The position numbers were made by a program, and so were the translations under genes. This document shows, in pieces, positions 33,829 to 42,928 of a stretch of 55,204 bases of DNA. The stretch comes from DAOSWM01 sp035380045 (GTDB taxonomy: Bacteria > Bacteroidota > Bacteroidia > Bacteroidales > Tenuifilaceae). How positions within the stretch are numbered: the stretch's first letter is position 1; each line of letters opens with the position of its first letter. Below the pieces are notes generated by a model, which had not been told where the DNA came from, ran no database searches, and worked only from the letters and a program-made list of their open reading frames with translations. The stretch covers positions 1 through 55,204 of the forward strand of contig DAOSWM010000018.1 of assembly GCA_035380045.1 (NCBI GenBank). The letters are read 5' to 3'.

Positions 33829-35166
33829 TTAAATAATTCCTTGGTCAAGCATTGCGTTGGCAACCTTCATGAAACCAGCAATGTTGGCTCCTTTAACGTA
33901 GTCAACATAACCACTAGCATCTTTACCATACTTAACGCATGCCTCATGAATGCTTACCATAATCTGGTGAAGTTTAGCATCAACCTCTTCGCTGGTCCAG
34001 TTTAGCTTCATGCTGTTTTGGGTCATCTCAAGACCTGAAGTGGCAACACCACCAGCGTTAGAAGCTTTTCCAGGAGAGAATAATATTTTATTCTTGTGGA
34101 AAGTAGCGATAGCTTCTGGAGTTGAAGGCATGTTAGCACCTTCACCAACGCAGATACAACCATTCTTAACAAGCATTTCAGCATCTTTTCCGTCAAGTTC
34201 GTTCTGGGTTGCGCAAGGTAGAGCAACATCGCACTTAACTTCCCAAGGACGTTTCCCAGCGTGGAAAGTAGAACCAGCAAATTTCTTAGCGTAAGGTTCA
34301 ACAACGTCGTTGTTAGAAGCACGAAGTTCAAGCATATAATTAATTTTCTCAGCGTTCAATCCAGCAGGATCGTGAACGTAACCATCGGGACCCGATAGAG
34401 TAACAACTTTTCCGCCAAGTTCAGTAACTTTCTGGGCAGCACCCCAAGCTACGTTACCAAAACCAGAAATAGCAACGATTTTACCTTTAAAATCAGTTCC
34501 CTTAGTTTTTAACATTTCCTGAGCAAAGTAAACGTTACCAAAACCAGTAGCTTCAGGACGAATGAGTGATCCACCCCAGTTGCGACCTTTTCCGGTAAGA
34601 ACGCCAGTGTGCTCGCTAGCAAGTTTCTTGTACATTCCGTAAAGGAAACCTATTTCGCGTCCACCAACACCAATATCACCAGCAGGAACATCAGTTTCTG
34701 GTCCAATAATCTTCCAGAGTTCAAGCATAAACGACTGGCAGAAACGCATAATTTCGTTGTCGCTGCGACCTTTTGGGTTGAAATCGGAACCACCCTTACC
34801 ACCGCCCATAGGAAGTGTAGTTAGGCTATTCTTGAAAATTTGCTCGAAACCTAAGAATTTTAGGATTGAAAGGTTTACGCTTGGGTGGAAACGAAGTCCG
34901 CCTTTGTATGGTCCAATTGCGTTGTTGTACTGAACGCGGTAACCTAAGTTAACGTGAACTTTTCCTTCATCGTCAACCCAAGGCACCTTAAAGGTAAGAA
35001 TCCTGTCGGGCTCAACGATTCTCTCAATAATACCCGCTGATTCAAACTGAGGATTCTGATTGTAGATCTCCTCGATTGACTCAAGAACTTCATGAACAGC
35101 TTGTAAGTACTCCTTTTCACCAGGGTGCTTCATCTCAAGCTCGGCCATCATTTTTTTTACATCCAT
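33829..35166 (-). CDS. gdhA: NADP-type glutamate dehydrogenase (hexameric)
   Basis: A 445-residue enzyme forming glutamate from 2-oxoglutarate and ammonium. The substrate-binding part shows YNNAIGPYKGGLRFHP and the catalytic-lysine motif LPMGGGKGGSDFNPKG, then DVPAGDIGVGGREIGFLYG. The Rossmann domain has VAISGFGNVAWGAAQKV. Length and motifs match the bacterial hexameric 445-450 residue class, usually NADPH-linked; coenzyme use is inferred. It is a single gene with a strong terminator. Confidence 0.95.
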   Translation of the reverse strand: MDVKKMMAELEMKHPGEKEYLQAVHEVLESIEEIYNQNPQFESAGIIERIVEPDRILTFKVPWVDDEGKVHVNLGYRVQYNNAIGPYKGGLRFHPSVNLSILKFLGFEQIFKNSLTTLPMGGGKGGSDFNPKGRSDNEIMRFCQSFMLELWKIIGPETDVPAGDIGVGGREIGFLYGMYKKLASEHTGVLTGKGRNWGGSLIRPEATGFGNVYFAQEMLKTKGTDFKGKIVAISGFGNVAWGAAQKVTELGGKVVTLSGPDGYVHDPAGLNAEKINYMLELRASNNDVVEPYAKKFAGSTFHAGKRPWEVKCDVALPCATQNELDGKDAEMLVKNGCICVGEGANMPSTPEAIATFHKNKILFSPGKASNAGGVATSGLEMTQNSMKLNWTSEEVDAKLHQIMVSIHEACVKYGKDASGYVDYVKGANIAGFMKVANAMLDQGII

Positions 35167-35328
35167 GTCTGAAAACTTTTTTAAAGTGTTGATAACAAGG
35201 TAAATGTATAAATAATTTAGGGAAAACCCCCTTGAATAAACTGCTGTAAAGTTGAACTTAAAAAACGAATTTACAAAGGAAAACCGAGGGATAAAAATAT
35301 GATATTAAACAGGTTTCATTCTCTTTTT

Positions 35329-38300
35329 TCAATCGATTTCAGAGTATGAAAGCAGGTTGGTTCCCATCCCGGGCTTAAAAACTACGCCCTTGTTATTTTT
35401 CCCATCGATATGGATAAGGAGCGGGTCATTAAATCGAACGCATCTAATGTATTCGGTTTCATGCCAGGTTTTAATTCCTCCCAAAAAATCGGCATCAAAT
35501 AAACCATCGCCCATAAAAGGGTTCACGGTAAGGTAACCAACCCTAAACGATGTTAAATTTTGGAAGAAATGGGTTCCCTGACTAGGATCGACCCTAAAGT
35601 TCTCCAAGCCGGATTCAACAATTACCCTGGCCTCAGAAATCTGCGACCATTTTATTGGAATTCCTAACCACGGATCGCTACTACCCCAACGACCTGGTCC
35701 AACTAGAATGTAGTTTCGTTGGAGCTCCATATACTTCCTGTTAATACTCTCCACTTCCTCCGCAATAATTTGAGTTTTAGAGGGATCAAATTTGCTGGGA
35801 ATAACGTACACAAAATCCCTGATGTTATCAATTCGACCGTGTCCTAAGGCTGATAATGAGTAAATAAGTGTATCAGACATCTCAACCTGATTCCAGGGAA
35901 AATCATCGGATTGTTCCGATTCCACAATGGGACGAATTTGAAGAAAGTTAAAAACCTTTGGCGTTTCACGTTCTGGGACTAAATTAACAGCAAATTCTAT
36001 TTCAACCGGGCATCCCATCTCCTTCTGCCCGATAGTTAGAAGTTCGTCAAGAATTTGAGCTAACGGGAATTGCCCATGCTTCAGGATGCTGGCAAAAGTT
36101 ACTAACTTTTTCCCTCCCTCGAGGAAACCGTCGCGCAATGTTTGGTTGTGGTAATCATACGTTGAGGCAATGTGTTTGAAATCGGGAAAACTTTCGGCTT
36201 CCGCAATCTCAATCCTACGGATATTTACACCATCATCAATTGAAGGAGTAAAGCTTTGGGGGTTCATATCAAGTGCATAGAATGACCGCTGTGTTTGGCG
36301 CAGTGCCAGCTCGGGTTGCGAAATTTGTAGAACTTTCTTTGGGAATTTGGGTGAGAACCTCAGCGAAATACCTCCGTCCACTATCAATTTCCCCAATCCA
36401 AACCCTATGGATGCGATTCCATCCTCGGGTCGTTCCGAACCAATTGGATAAAAATTTATTGAACGGGCAACCCCCGACAGGGTTGGGAAAAAAACACCAC
36501 CTTTCTGACTACCACACACTTCTTGAAGCAATATTCCCATCTTCTCCTCGTCAATCACGTTGCTTGTTGCAGTCATATATGCTTTGCTGGCCCTGAAAAA
36601 AACCGAAGCGTAAACGCTTTTTATTGCCTGAGCAATCATATGTAGCTTCAACTTCGAATCCTCGGTATGTGGAACCATATAGGTTGAGTAAATTCCAGCA
36701 AACGGCTGGTAATGTGAATCTTCCAACTTACTTGATGAGCGAATAGCAATAGGAGTTTTCATTACCGAAATCATACCTTCAATATCGGATAACAGCCTAT
36801 CAGGTAGTTTCGCATTGATAAAATGATTAAGAATTTTCTCATCGGCAATATCTGAAACTCCGATCTTGAACAAGTTATTTGTTTCGATAAACTCATCGAA
36901 AAATTCTGTGCTAATAACAACGGTTCGTGGAATTGCAACAATAACACCAGGAAATCGATTATGAAAATGATTATCCTTAATTAATGTGTTGGTAAAAGCA
37001 AGCCCACGTGCTTTCCCTCCAATTGAACCATTACCGATACGTGAAAAGAACTTATACTCGTCGAACTGCTTCTTCTCAAATGAAACAATAACCCCCCGAT
37101 GCCTACTTAACCTGTATGCAGAAATAGCATGATGAATAAATTGGCGTGCATCGCCAAGGGAGTTAAAATCGTTTAACGAGAGGGGCTTAAAAAGTTGAGC
37201 TATGGCAAATATAGCCCTAGCGTTTAGCCACTTCGACAAATCGTTTCGGTGTGAATGAAATTCGAGCGATTCATCAGGAACTGAAAGGATAAGTTTTTGA
37301 AGGGAGGGTAAATCCTGTGCTCTGCAAATTTCAAAGCCATTTTTTGGGTCGATAAAAACGAAATCACCAAAACCGAAGTGGGCAATAATATAATCCTGTA
37401 ATTCAATTAGGTAAACCTTTGAATACTTGTTTACAAAACCAGCGTTAAGTTCTAGTGCGAGGCCCTTATTACTCAAATCGGAACTCTGAAGGAGGAATGG
37501 AATATTGGGATCGTCGGAGCGTACCTCTTTGCAAAGCTTAACCCCTTCTTTTGCAACCTGATCTCGCTTTTGGTTCACTTTAAAGCTAACATCAGAAATC
37601 ATCCCAAGCACATTGGGCTTGTACCTATGGTATAGCTCCAAGGCTTCCTCATAATTTTTCGCCAGTAATATTTTAGGTCGGCCGCGCATGCGCATCACCC
37701 GTCGGTGTTCGTTAAGCGCCTCTTTCATGAAGCTACGAGCCTGACGCATGATTATCTTATATAGATTGGGCAGTAACGAAGAGTAGTACCTAACTGAATC
37801 CTCCACCAAAATAATACACTGAACGCCAACATGCAGGATGTCGTGGTCAGCGTTCATTCTATCCTCAATTAGCTTAATAATTGCCAACAACAGGTCGGCG
37901 TTGCCCAGCCAGCTGAAAATATAATCGATACCAGAAAGATCCTCTACCTCAAGCCTCGCCGAAACTTCCTTTGAGAAATGGGTAAGAACTACCAGCGGGG
38001 TGCTAGGCATTCGCTTTTTTATGAGCTTGGCAAGCTCAAAAGTGTCAACATCGCCGATGTTGAGCATAGAGATTATTAAATCGATATGTTCATCCTGAAT
38101 AACTTTTAAAGCTTCACGTGCTGAGTGAACCTGTATTATACTGGGCGGGTATCGAAGGTTAAGCGAAGCATACTCGTTAAAAATCTGCTCATCAATTCTG
38201 CCATCCTCTTCAAGCATGAAGGCATCGTAGTGACTACAAATAAGTAGAACCCGGTAAATGCGTTTCTGCATGAGCTTATCGAAAGCAGTTTCCGTAAAAT

Positions 38301-38340
38301 CAACGAAGTTCTGGTTTTGCAAACTATTAGCTTCCTGCAT
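35329..38340 (-). CDS. Receiver-domain / PEP-synthase-like ATP-grasp fusion protein
   Basis: A 1003-residue cytoplasmic protein. Residues about 30-165 form a degenerate receiver (VLLICSHYDAFML, IISMLNIGD, no phospho-acceptor Asp). Residues about 172-330 form a second receiver with intact E180-D181 (ILVEDS), candidate acceptor D250 (GMISDVSFK), a Ser in LLQSSD and a Lys in FVNKYS. From about 435 it resembles the pyruvate-phosphate-dikinase/PEP synthase ATP-grasp domain: GSIGGKARGLAF (K443), AIRSSSKLEDS (R534) and FNFLQIRPIVE near 770. The swivelling phospho-His domain and the PEP-binding barrel are absent; instead there is an unrecognised C-terminal region with GPGRWGSSDPWLGIP. Function unknown. 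Confidence 0.82.
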   Translation of the reverse strand: MQEANSLQNQNFVDFTETAFDKLMQKRIYRVLLICSHYDAFMLEEDGRIDEQIFNEYASLNLRYPPSIIQVHSAREALKVIQDEHIDLIISMLNIGDVDTFELAKLIKKRMPSTPLVVLTHFSKEVSARLEVEDLSGIDYIFSWLGNADLLLAIIKLIEDRMNADHDILHVGVQCIILVEDSVRYYSSLLPNLYKIIMRQARSFMKEALNEHRRVMRMRGRPKILLAKNYEEALELYHRYKPNVLGMISDVSFKVNQKRDQVAKEGVKLCKEVRSDDPNIPFLLQSSDLSNKGLALELNAGFVNKYSKVYLIELQDYIIAHFGFGDFVFIDPKNGFEICRAQDLPSLQKLILSVPDESLEFHSHRNDLSKWLNARAIFAIAQLFKPLSLNDFNSLGDARQFIHHAISAYRLSRHRGVIVSFEKKQFDEYKFFSRIGNGSIGGKARGLAFTNTLIKDNHFHNRFPGVIVAIPRTVVISTEFFDEFIETNNLFKIGVSDIADEKILNHFINAKLPDRLLSDIEGMISVMKTPIAIRSSSKLEDSHYQPFAGIYSTYMVPHTEDSKLKLHMIAQAIKSVYASVFFRASKAYMTATSNVIDEEKMGILLQEVCGSQKGGVFFPTLSGVARSINFYPIGSERPEDGIASIGFGLGKLIVDGGISLRFSPKFPKKVLQISQPELALRQTQRSFYALDMNPQSFTPSIDDGVNIRRIEIAEAESFPDFKHIASTYDYHNQTLRDGFLEGGKKLVTFASILKHGQFPLAQILDELLTIGQKEMGCPVEIEFAVNLVPERETPKVFNFLQIRPIVESEQSDDFPWNQVEMSDTLIYSLSALGHGRIDNIRDFVYVIPSKFDPSKTQIIAEEVESINRKYMELQRNYILVGPGRWGSSDPWLGIPIKWSQISEARVIVESGLENFRVDPSQGTHFFQNLTSFRVGYLTVNPFMGDGLFDADFLGGIKTWHETEYIRCVRFNDPLLIHIDGKNNKGVVFKPGMGTNLLSYSEID

Positions 38341-38447
38341 TTTTTTGAGGAATTATGTAAACTCTCAAATATAGCAAACTAAAGCGAGAAATATACCTCC
38401 AGCGGGAAAAAACCACTTCTCAGGATAAAAACCTAACAGGTAATTGT

Positions 38448-40088
38448 TTAGTCAATTATTTCACGAATTGGTTTTCCTGTTGCACCATTTGGCCATCCTA
38501 TGCCGATTAGGGTTGAAATGGTTGGCGCAATATCTGACATGTTTACAGGTGTAAGAATTTGTTCACGCTTCATTTTCCAACCGTAAAAAATAAGGGGGAC
38601 ATGAGTATCGTAAGTATAAGGGGAATTTGATGAAGTTGCATGTCCATTCTTCTCAACCCAACCCGGTTCAAGGTTAATAATCACATCGCCGGAGCGACGC
38701 TGATTATAGCTGTTCTGAAGTTTCTCGAATACTCCGTTGGTAAAGCTACCCATTTGTAATGCATTACCTGTTGCAGCGTTGGCTACTCCGGTGAACTGTA
38801 GCATGAATTCAGCAACACGATTTTGAACTTCGCTCAAGCTCAGGTTAGAATCCTCAATAAGCCTTCGATTGAGAAATATTTGTTTTTCGTGGTAGCCACT
38901 AACCCAGGTACTAACCCCATAAACCACATTCATGTAGCTGCTAAGTAGCGCCATTGCTTGCCGAGGATCAAAGTATCCTCCCGGAATTTTCGATTTCTCA
39001 AGATGCTCGGGGCTCGATGCAATTCCATGATCGGATGTGAAAATTAGGAGGTAATTTTGCTTACCCACCTCATAGTTAAGAAACTCGATGAAATGAGCAA
39101 TCTCTTTATCCATGCGAAGTAATGCATCCTCCATCTCAATGGAGTGGGGGCCAAACTTCTGTCCAATTCTTCTGGAGGGTGTAAATGTTAGGGTTAGCAA
39201 ATCGGTGTTTTCATCTTTCCCTAAATCCTCGCCAATTATGGCTGCAATGGCAAAGTCCTTAGTATAGATATTACCGAAAGGATTCTCGTGGAGTAAAGAG
39301 TAATTCTTAACAGAACTCTTGGGCTGAACAAGTCCCACTAGCATCCGCTTAAGTTTTTCACCAATTCTTTTTTTTGCAGCAGGCTCCTTAATTACTGAGG
39401 TATCAGCCTCATCGTATTTTGAAATGTCGTTTAGCAGCTGCCATTCTCTCTGGATATACAAATCGGCCAACCCTTTAGCGTTAAAAGTATCGACCCACGA
39501 AGGGATAGAATCGAGGTAGTAGCTTGAGCTTACCCATTTCCCACGCTCGTTATCCATCCAAAAAACCCCATTTGCATTATGCCCGCACGAAAGTATTGCT
39601 GAAGCGGGTTCAAGGGCAATCCCAATTACCTTCGAACGTGGATTCACCAAACGTATCTCATCACCATACGTGCTGGTAATAAGATTTTTTGGGGAGAATT
39701 TGCCACTAAAAAAACTTCCTCCAATGGTTTCACATTTCTCATCGGCAACCGCATCAACCTCTTTATTGTCATAACGTGAGAACCACTTATTCGAAACGAT
39801 TCCATGCACACTCGGAGTTGTTCCGGTGGCAATGGTGGCAATTCCTGGTGCCGTTTGCGTAAGCAGGTAGTTATATCTAGAGTTCTTACAAAATGCTCCT
39901 TCGGTAGTTAAATGTTTGAAGCCATTATCGCTCATTTTCTCAGCGTATCGCTGAAGGTAATCGTACCGGAACTGGCTTACCACAATTTGAACAATTAATT
40001 TGGGTTGTTCAGGTGGAATCACCATTTGAGAGTATGAAATGAGGGGTAATACAATCAGAATTATCAATACATTGAAAAGAAACTTCAT
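38448..40088 (-). CDS. PafA/nucleotide-pyrophosphatase-like protein with most metal ligands replaced
   Basis: A 546-residue exported protein. The start at 40088 gives a signal peptide (MKFLFNVLIILIVL to SYSQ). It is full length and collinear with PafA alkaline phosphatases: VVSQFRYDYLQRY, the nucleophile T79 in TQTAPGIATIATG, FTPSRRIGQKFGP, TSDHG (D353, H354) and TSSNSPYTYDTHVPL. In the active family the first motif has Asp (here S38), the second has PGHA (here I83), the third TDYIGH (here R306 and Q310), and the last a His before Gly (here S487). So most zinc ligands are missing and it is probably catalytically inert. It follows the M14 peptidase gene, 90 bases apart. Confidence 0.85.
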   Translation of the reverse strand: MKFLFNVLIILIVLPLISYSQMVIPPEQPKLIVQIVVSQFRYDYLQRYAEKMSDNGFKHLTTEGAFCKNSRYNYLLTQTAPGIATIATGTTPSVHGIVSNKWFSRYDNKEVDAVADEKCETIGGSFFSGKFSPKNLITSTYGDEIRLVNPRSKVIGIALEPASAILSCGHNANGVFWMDNERGKWVSSSYYLDSIPSWVDTFNAKGLADLYIQREWQLLNDISKYDEADTSVIKEPAAKKRIGEKLKRMLVGLVQPKSSVKNYSLLHENPFGNIYTKDFAIAAIIGEDLGKDENTDLLTLTFTPSRRIGQKFGPHSIEMEDALLRMDKEIAHFIEFLNYEVGKQNYLLIFTSDHGIASSPEHLEKSKIPGGYFDPRQAMALLSSYMNVVYGVSTWVSGYHEKQIFLNRRLIEDSNLSLSEVQNRVAEFMLQFTGVANAATGNALQMGSFTNGVFEKLQNSYNQRRSGDVIINLEPGWVEKNGHATSSNSPYTYDTHVPLIFYGWKMKREQILTPVNMSDIAPTISTLIGIGWPNGATGKPIREIID

Positions 40089-40120
40089 AGAAGGTTTATA
40101 TTTGAATAGGTAAAAACTAA

Positions 40121-40151
40121 GGGGAACAGCTAAGCTCCCCACGCAAAATTA
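40121..40151 (-). promoter_or_regulatory. -7 element and leader hairpin before the PafA-like gene
   Basis: On the minus strand TAATTTTG (40144-40151) is a perfect -7 match 55 bases before the ATG. Between them a short hairpin, GGGGA/TCCCC (40121-40125 and 40136-40140), followed by TTAGTTTTT may be the end of the M14 transcript. It would also lie in the leader of the PafA-like transcript. Confidence 0.35.
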
Positions 40152-40178
40152 TAAAAAGAATTTCTAAAACCTCCAACT

Positions 40179-41864
40179 CTATAGCAAACTTACCTTTTTT
40201 GTCAGGGTTGCTTCGTTCGTTGTTACCCTTATGAGATAAACACCTGAAGAAAATGATTTTTTTGCAACATCCCAAGAGAATGAGTGCTGGCTTTCAACCC
40301 TGAAACACGATGCAAGGGTAACAACCTTTTGTCCGGCAAGGTTATAAACCTCTATGTCAAGCGTAGTTGGTTCTGCAACGCTTACTGTAATTGTAAGCTG
40401 CTCATTGAATGGATTAGGGAATGTTTTCACCTCAGGCTCTTTCAGCTGGTTCTGTGAGATACCTGTGGAAGTGTACAAAACAATATCCTTGGTAACCACC
40501 GATTCGTAATCATCAATTGTGATGGAATGTGTTTGGTCAACGTAGCCATCGGCTGAATAGGTAACCTGCCATGTTCCAGGTTCAATCATTCTATAGTAGT
40601 TACCGTGTAGTGGGTTTGTAACAACGAACGAATTATCTTTATCATGCTCCTCAACGGTTATCACAGCATCTAAGGGTTCTCCATTAGAGTTTGTAACAGT
40701 TCCCTGAAACCCCTTAAATATAAGTTCAAGGTAGGTGAGCAGCGATTCCTTGTTATAATTCCAGTATGCATCCAGCAAATCGGTTGAAAGCAGTTTTGTA
40801 TCAGAAATTTCAAAGGTAACCTCGCGGCAGTTGTGCCAGTAGTTCATGTAATCCTGTCGGCCTCCGGCAACCACGTACCAGTCGCCACCATGGGTTACTC
40901 CATTATTTTCACCGGTGAAGTAGCCCGATGGGCTATTTTCTTGAGCCAAAGTTGCGTATTGTCTTGAAATTGTGTTAAACCAATTATGATCGGCATGCTT
41001 ATTCTGGTAGCTGGTCCAGGTGTCCCAAGGGAAGTTGGCCAGCTCAATGCCACCGTGAAAATTTGCCGAAAGCACAAAGTGCCGGGATGAAGCATAATCG
41101 ATCATTGCAGTGGTTTCGGGCTGGTGGGGTCCAGTTGGATTGCTTCCTTCGCGTGGATCGGGAAAATTCCTATTTATATCATACCCATTGGCATTGTAGC
41201 GTTTAGAACCATTAACCGTGCTATTGCCGTACGCATAGGTACCATCGGGATTGGCGTTTGGATTGATAAATATTGCTGCATTGTTAACTAAATTCTGGAC
41301 TCTTTCATCGGTTTCGTAGTTGCTAAGAAAATAATCGATTAAACGAAGCATTAAAACGTAGCCTGTGGTTTCGTCGCCATGCATGGTGCTTGTGTAGAAT
41401 AGTTCTGGCTCCAATTCATCATCCGTTACGTTATCGCTAATTTTAACAACGTAAAGTTTCCTCCCCTGAACGGTTGTACCTATACTATCGAGTTTACATA
41501 ACTCGGGGAAGTCGGACTGAAACTTCTTCATCATCTCACGGTAAACGGGATATGTTGGGTATCGATCCCAGTTGGCCATCTCCTCAAGGGTATTAGCCAT
41601 GTTCAGAACCTTTGCTTGTGCTGAAGGGTGAGGAAGAATCTCGGGATTATAACCGGCCATTTTAATCTTCTCCAACTCCTGCTTATTTGCATATGCATAA
41701 ACAAACCCATTACCAACTTTATCAATTGAAACCGTTGATGTTATAACAGAATTTATTTTTTCTTTATTATTTTCAACCAACTTAATGTAGTACTCCTGAG
41801 CAGGTAAAGTTGCTGCCTTTGAAAGTAGTAAAGAAACAGAAAGAAATAGATATATTATCCTCAT
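40179..41864 (-). CDS. Secreted M14 zinc carboxypeptidase with type IX secretion tail
   Basis: A 561-residue secreted peptidase. A signal peptide (MRIIYLFLSVSLLL to LPAQ) is followed by a catalytic domain (about 105-395) with zinc ligands H162 and E165 (MHGDETTGY) and H270 (ANFHGGIEL) and a catalytic Glu in REVTFEISDTK. A carboxypeptidase-regulatory-like beta domain (about 400-470, GTVTNSNGEPLDAVI) follows. The last 80 residues are a Por-type sorting domain: TFPNPFNEQLTITV, YNLAGQKV and FSSGVYLIRV. The tail shows that the cell has a type IX secretion system. The substrate is extracellular protein or peptide. Confidence 0.93.
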   Translation of the reverse strand: MRIIYLFLSVSLLLSKAATLPAQEYYIKLVENNKEKINSVITSTVSIDKVGNGFVYAYANKQELEKIKMAGYNPEILPHPSAQAKVLNMANTLEEMANWDRYPTYPVYREMMKKFQSDFPELCKLDSIGTTVQGRKLYVVKISDNVTDDELEPELFYTSTMHGDETTGYVLMLRLIDYFLSNYETDERVQNLVNNAAIFINPNANPDGTYAYGNSTVNGSKRYNANGYDINRNFPDPREGSNPTGPHQPETTAMIDYASSRHFVLSANFHGGIELANFPWDTWTSYQNKHADHNWFNTISRQYATLAQENSPSGYFTGENNGVTHGGDWYVVAGGRQDYMNYWHNCREVTFEISDTKLLSTDLLDAYWNYNKESLLTYLELIFKGFQGTVTNSNGEPLDAVITVEEHDKDNSFVVTNPLHGNYYRMIEPGTWQVTYSADGYVDQTHSITIDDYESVVTKDIVLYTSTGISQNQLKEPEVKTFPNPFNEQLTITVSVAEPTTLDIEVYNLAGQKVVTLASCFRVESQHSFSWDVAKKSFSSGVYLIRVTTNEATLTKKVSLL

Positions 41865-41981
41865 AGTTAACTTAATAATAATTTAACAAAGTATTGAACT
41901 AAGTACATTTAGACCTGCAAAAAAGCAAAAGGATTAAGAGAATTACAAATTGTAGGTCATCTTTTTTGGGGTTTAAAGAAC

Positions 41982-42011
41982 TTGCATTGAACAAATATTT
42001 TTATACCTTTG
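41982..42011 (+). promoter_or_regulatory. Promoter for the queuosine-precursor transporter
   Basis: TTG at 41982-41984, exactly 19 bases, then TACCTTTG at 42004-42011. This is the clearest promoter in the window. It lies downstream of an in-frame ATG at 41966 and so rules that start out in favour of 42032. Confidence 0.6.
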
Positions 42012-42031
42012 ATTTACCATTGGTTAAGAAA

Positions 42032-42823
42032 ATGTTAATGGAACACGCCCACGAAAATATTCCAAAAAAACACAAGCTATTCATAATACTTTCAACCCTC
42101 TTTCTCACAAACGCATTGATTGCCGAAGTAATTGGGTCGAAAATTTTGTCAGTTGAAAAGATTTTAAATATCCCTCCCTTAAACCTTCCTTTTATTGGTA
42201 ACTCAACGCTAAACCTTGAAATGAGTGTTGGGGTACTTATTTGGCCCATTGTTTTTATTCTTTCTGATGTTATTAACGAGTATTTTGGCCGAAGCGGAGT
42301 AAAACGCATAAGCTACATTGGAGCCGGAATGATTGCCTACTCATTCTTCGTGATATACATTGCAACAGAGGCTCCTCCCGCCGATTTCTGGCTTCAGAAC
42401 AACGCTTTCGATTCCTCGGGGAGTCCAATGAACATTGATTTTGCATACTCCTCAATTTTCCGACAGGGGCTAGGGATAATTATTGGATCGATAACAGCAT
42501 TCCTTGTAGGGCAGCTGGTGGATGCCTACACGTTCCACTTCCTAAGAGTTTTAACGCAACACAAGTTCCTATGGCTAAGAGCAACGGGTTCAACGGTTGT
42601 ATCGCAGCTAGTTGATAGTTTTCTTATCCTTTTTATTGCATTCTACCTACTCGGGAACTGGTCTCTCACACAGGTTTTTGCGGTTGGGCTAATTCAATAT
42701 CTCTACAAGATTTTCCTTGCCATTGTCCTAACTCCGCTAATTTACCTAATGCACTCAATAATTGATAAGCAGCTGGGTAAAAAGGAATCGCTAAAATTAA
42801 TCCTTGAGGCGAAAGATTTATAG
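42032..42823 (+). CDS. yhhQ: Queuosine precursor transporter (VUT/YhhQ family)
   Basis: A 263-residue inner-membrane protein with about six hydrophobic helices. The start at 42032 follows the promoter (another ATG is at 42038). The family pattern includes LTNALIAEVIGSKIL in the first helix, VLIWPIVFILSDVINEYFG with its conserved Asp and Asn-Glu-Tyr-Gly-like motif, SFFVIYIAT, and LVDSFLILFIAFYLLG. Family members import 7-cyano- or 7-aminomethyl-7-deazaguanine for tRNA modification. The substrate is inferred from the family. It is a single gene ended by a strong hairpin. Confidence 0.88.
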   Translation: MLMEHAHENIPKKHKLFIILSTLFLTNALIAEVIGSKILSVEKILNIPPLNLPFIGNSTLNLEMSVGVLIWPIVFILSDVINEYFGRSGVKRISYIGAGMIAYSFFVIYIATEAPPADFWLQNNAFDSSGSPMNIDFAYSSIFRQGLGIIIGSITAFLVGQLVDAYTFHFLRVLTQHKFLWLRATGSTVVSQLVDSFLILFIAFYLLGNWSLTQVFAVGLIQYLYKIFLAIVLTPLIYLMHSIIDKQLGKKESLKLILEAKDL

Positions 42824-42837
42824 GGAAACCGAAGTTT

Positions 42838-42886
42838 GAAGACGGGAGGCCGAAGTAATAAGGAATCACTTCGGTCTCCCGTCTTC
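42838..42886. terminator. Long hairpin between convergent yhhQ and ychF
   Basis: Arms 42838-42856 and 42868-42886 pair at 18 of 19 positions plus one G-U, around an 11-base loop. It is the longest hairpin in the window but has no T-run next to it. It contains repeated CCGAAGT and GAAGAC phrases. It probably blocks transcription, and may be a copy of a dispersed repeat. Confidence 0.6.
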
Positions 42887-42928
42887 CGCCTTCAATTCTA
42901 CTGAAATAGCGATTATTTGTATTTATTA

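Noticed and set aside
41966..42031. An upstream start for the queuosine-precursor transporter
   Set aside because: The best promoter of the window (TTG-19-TACCTTTG) lies inside this extension, so it would not be transcribed.
42838..42886. A CRISPR repeat-spacer unit
   Set aside because: Only one hairpin, no regularly spaced direct repeats and no cas genes.
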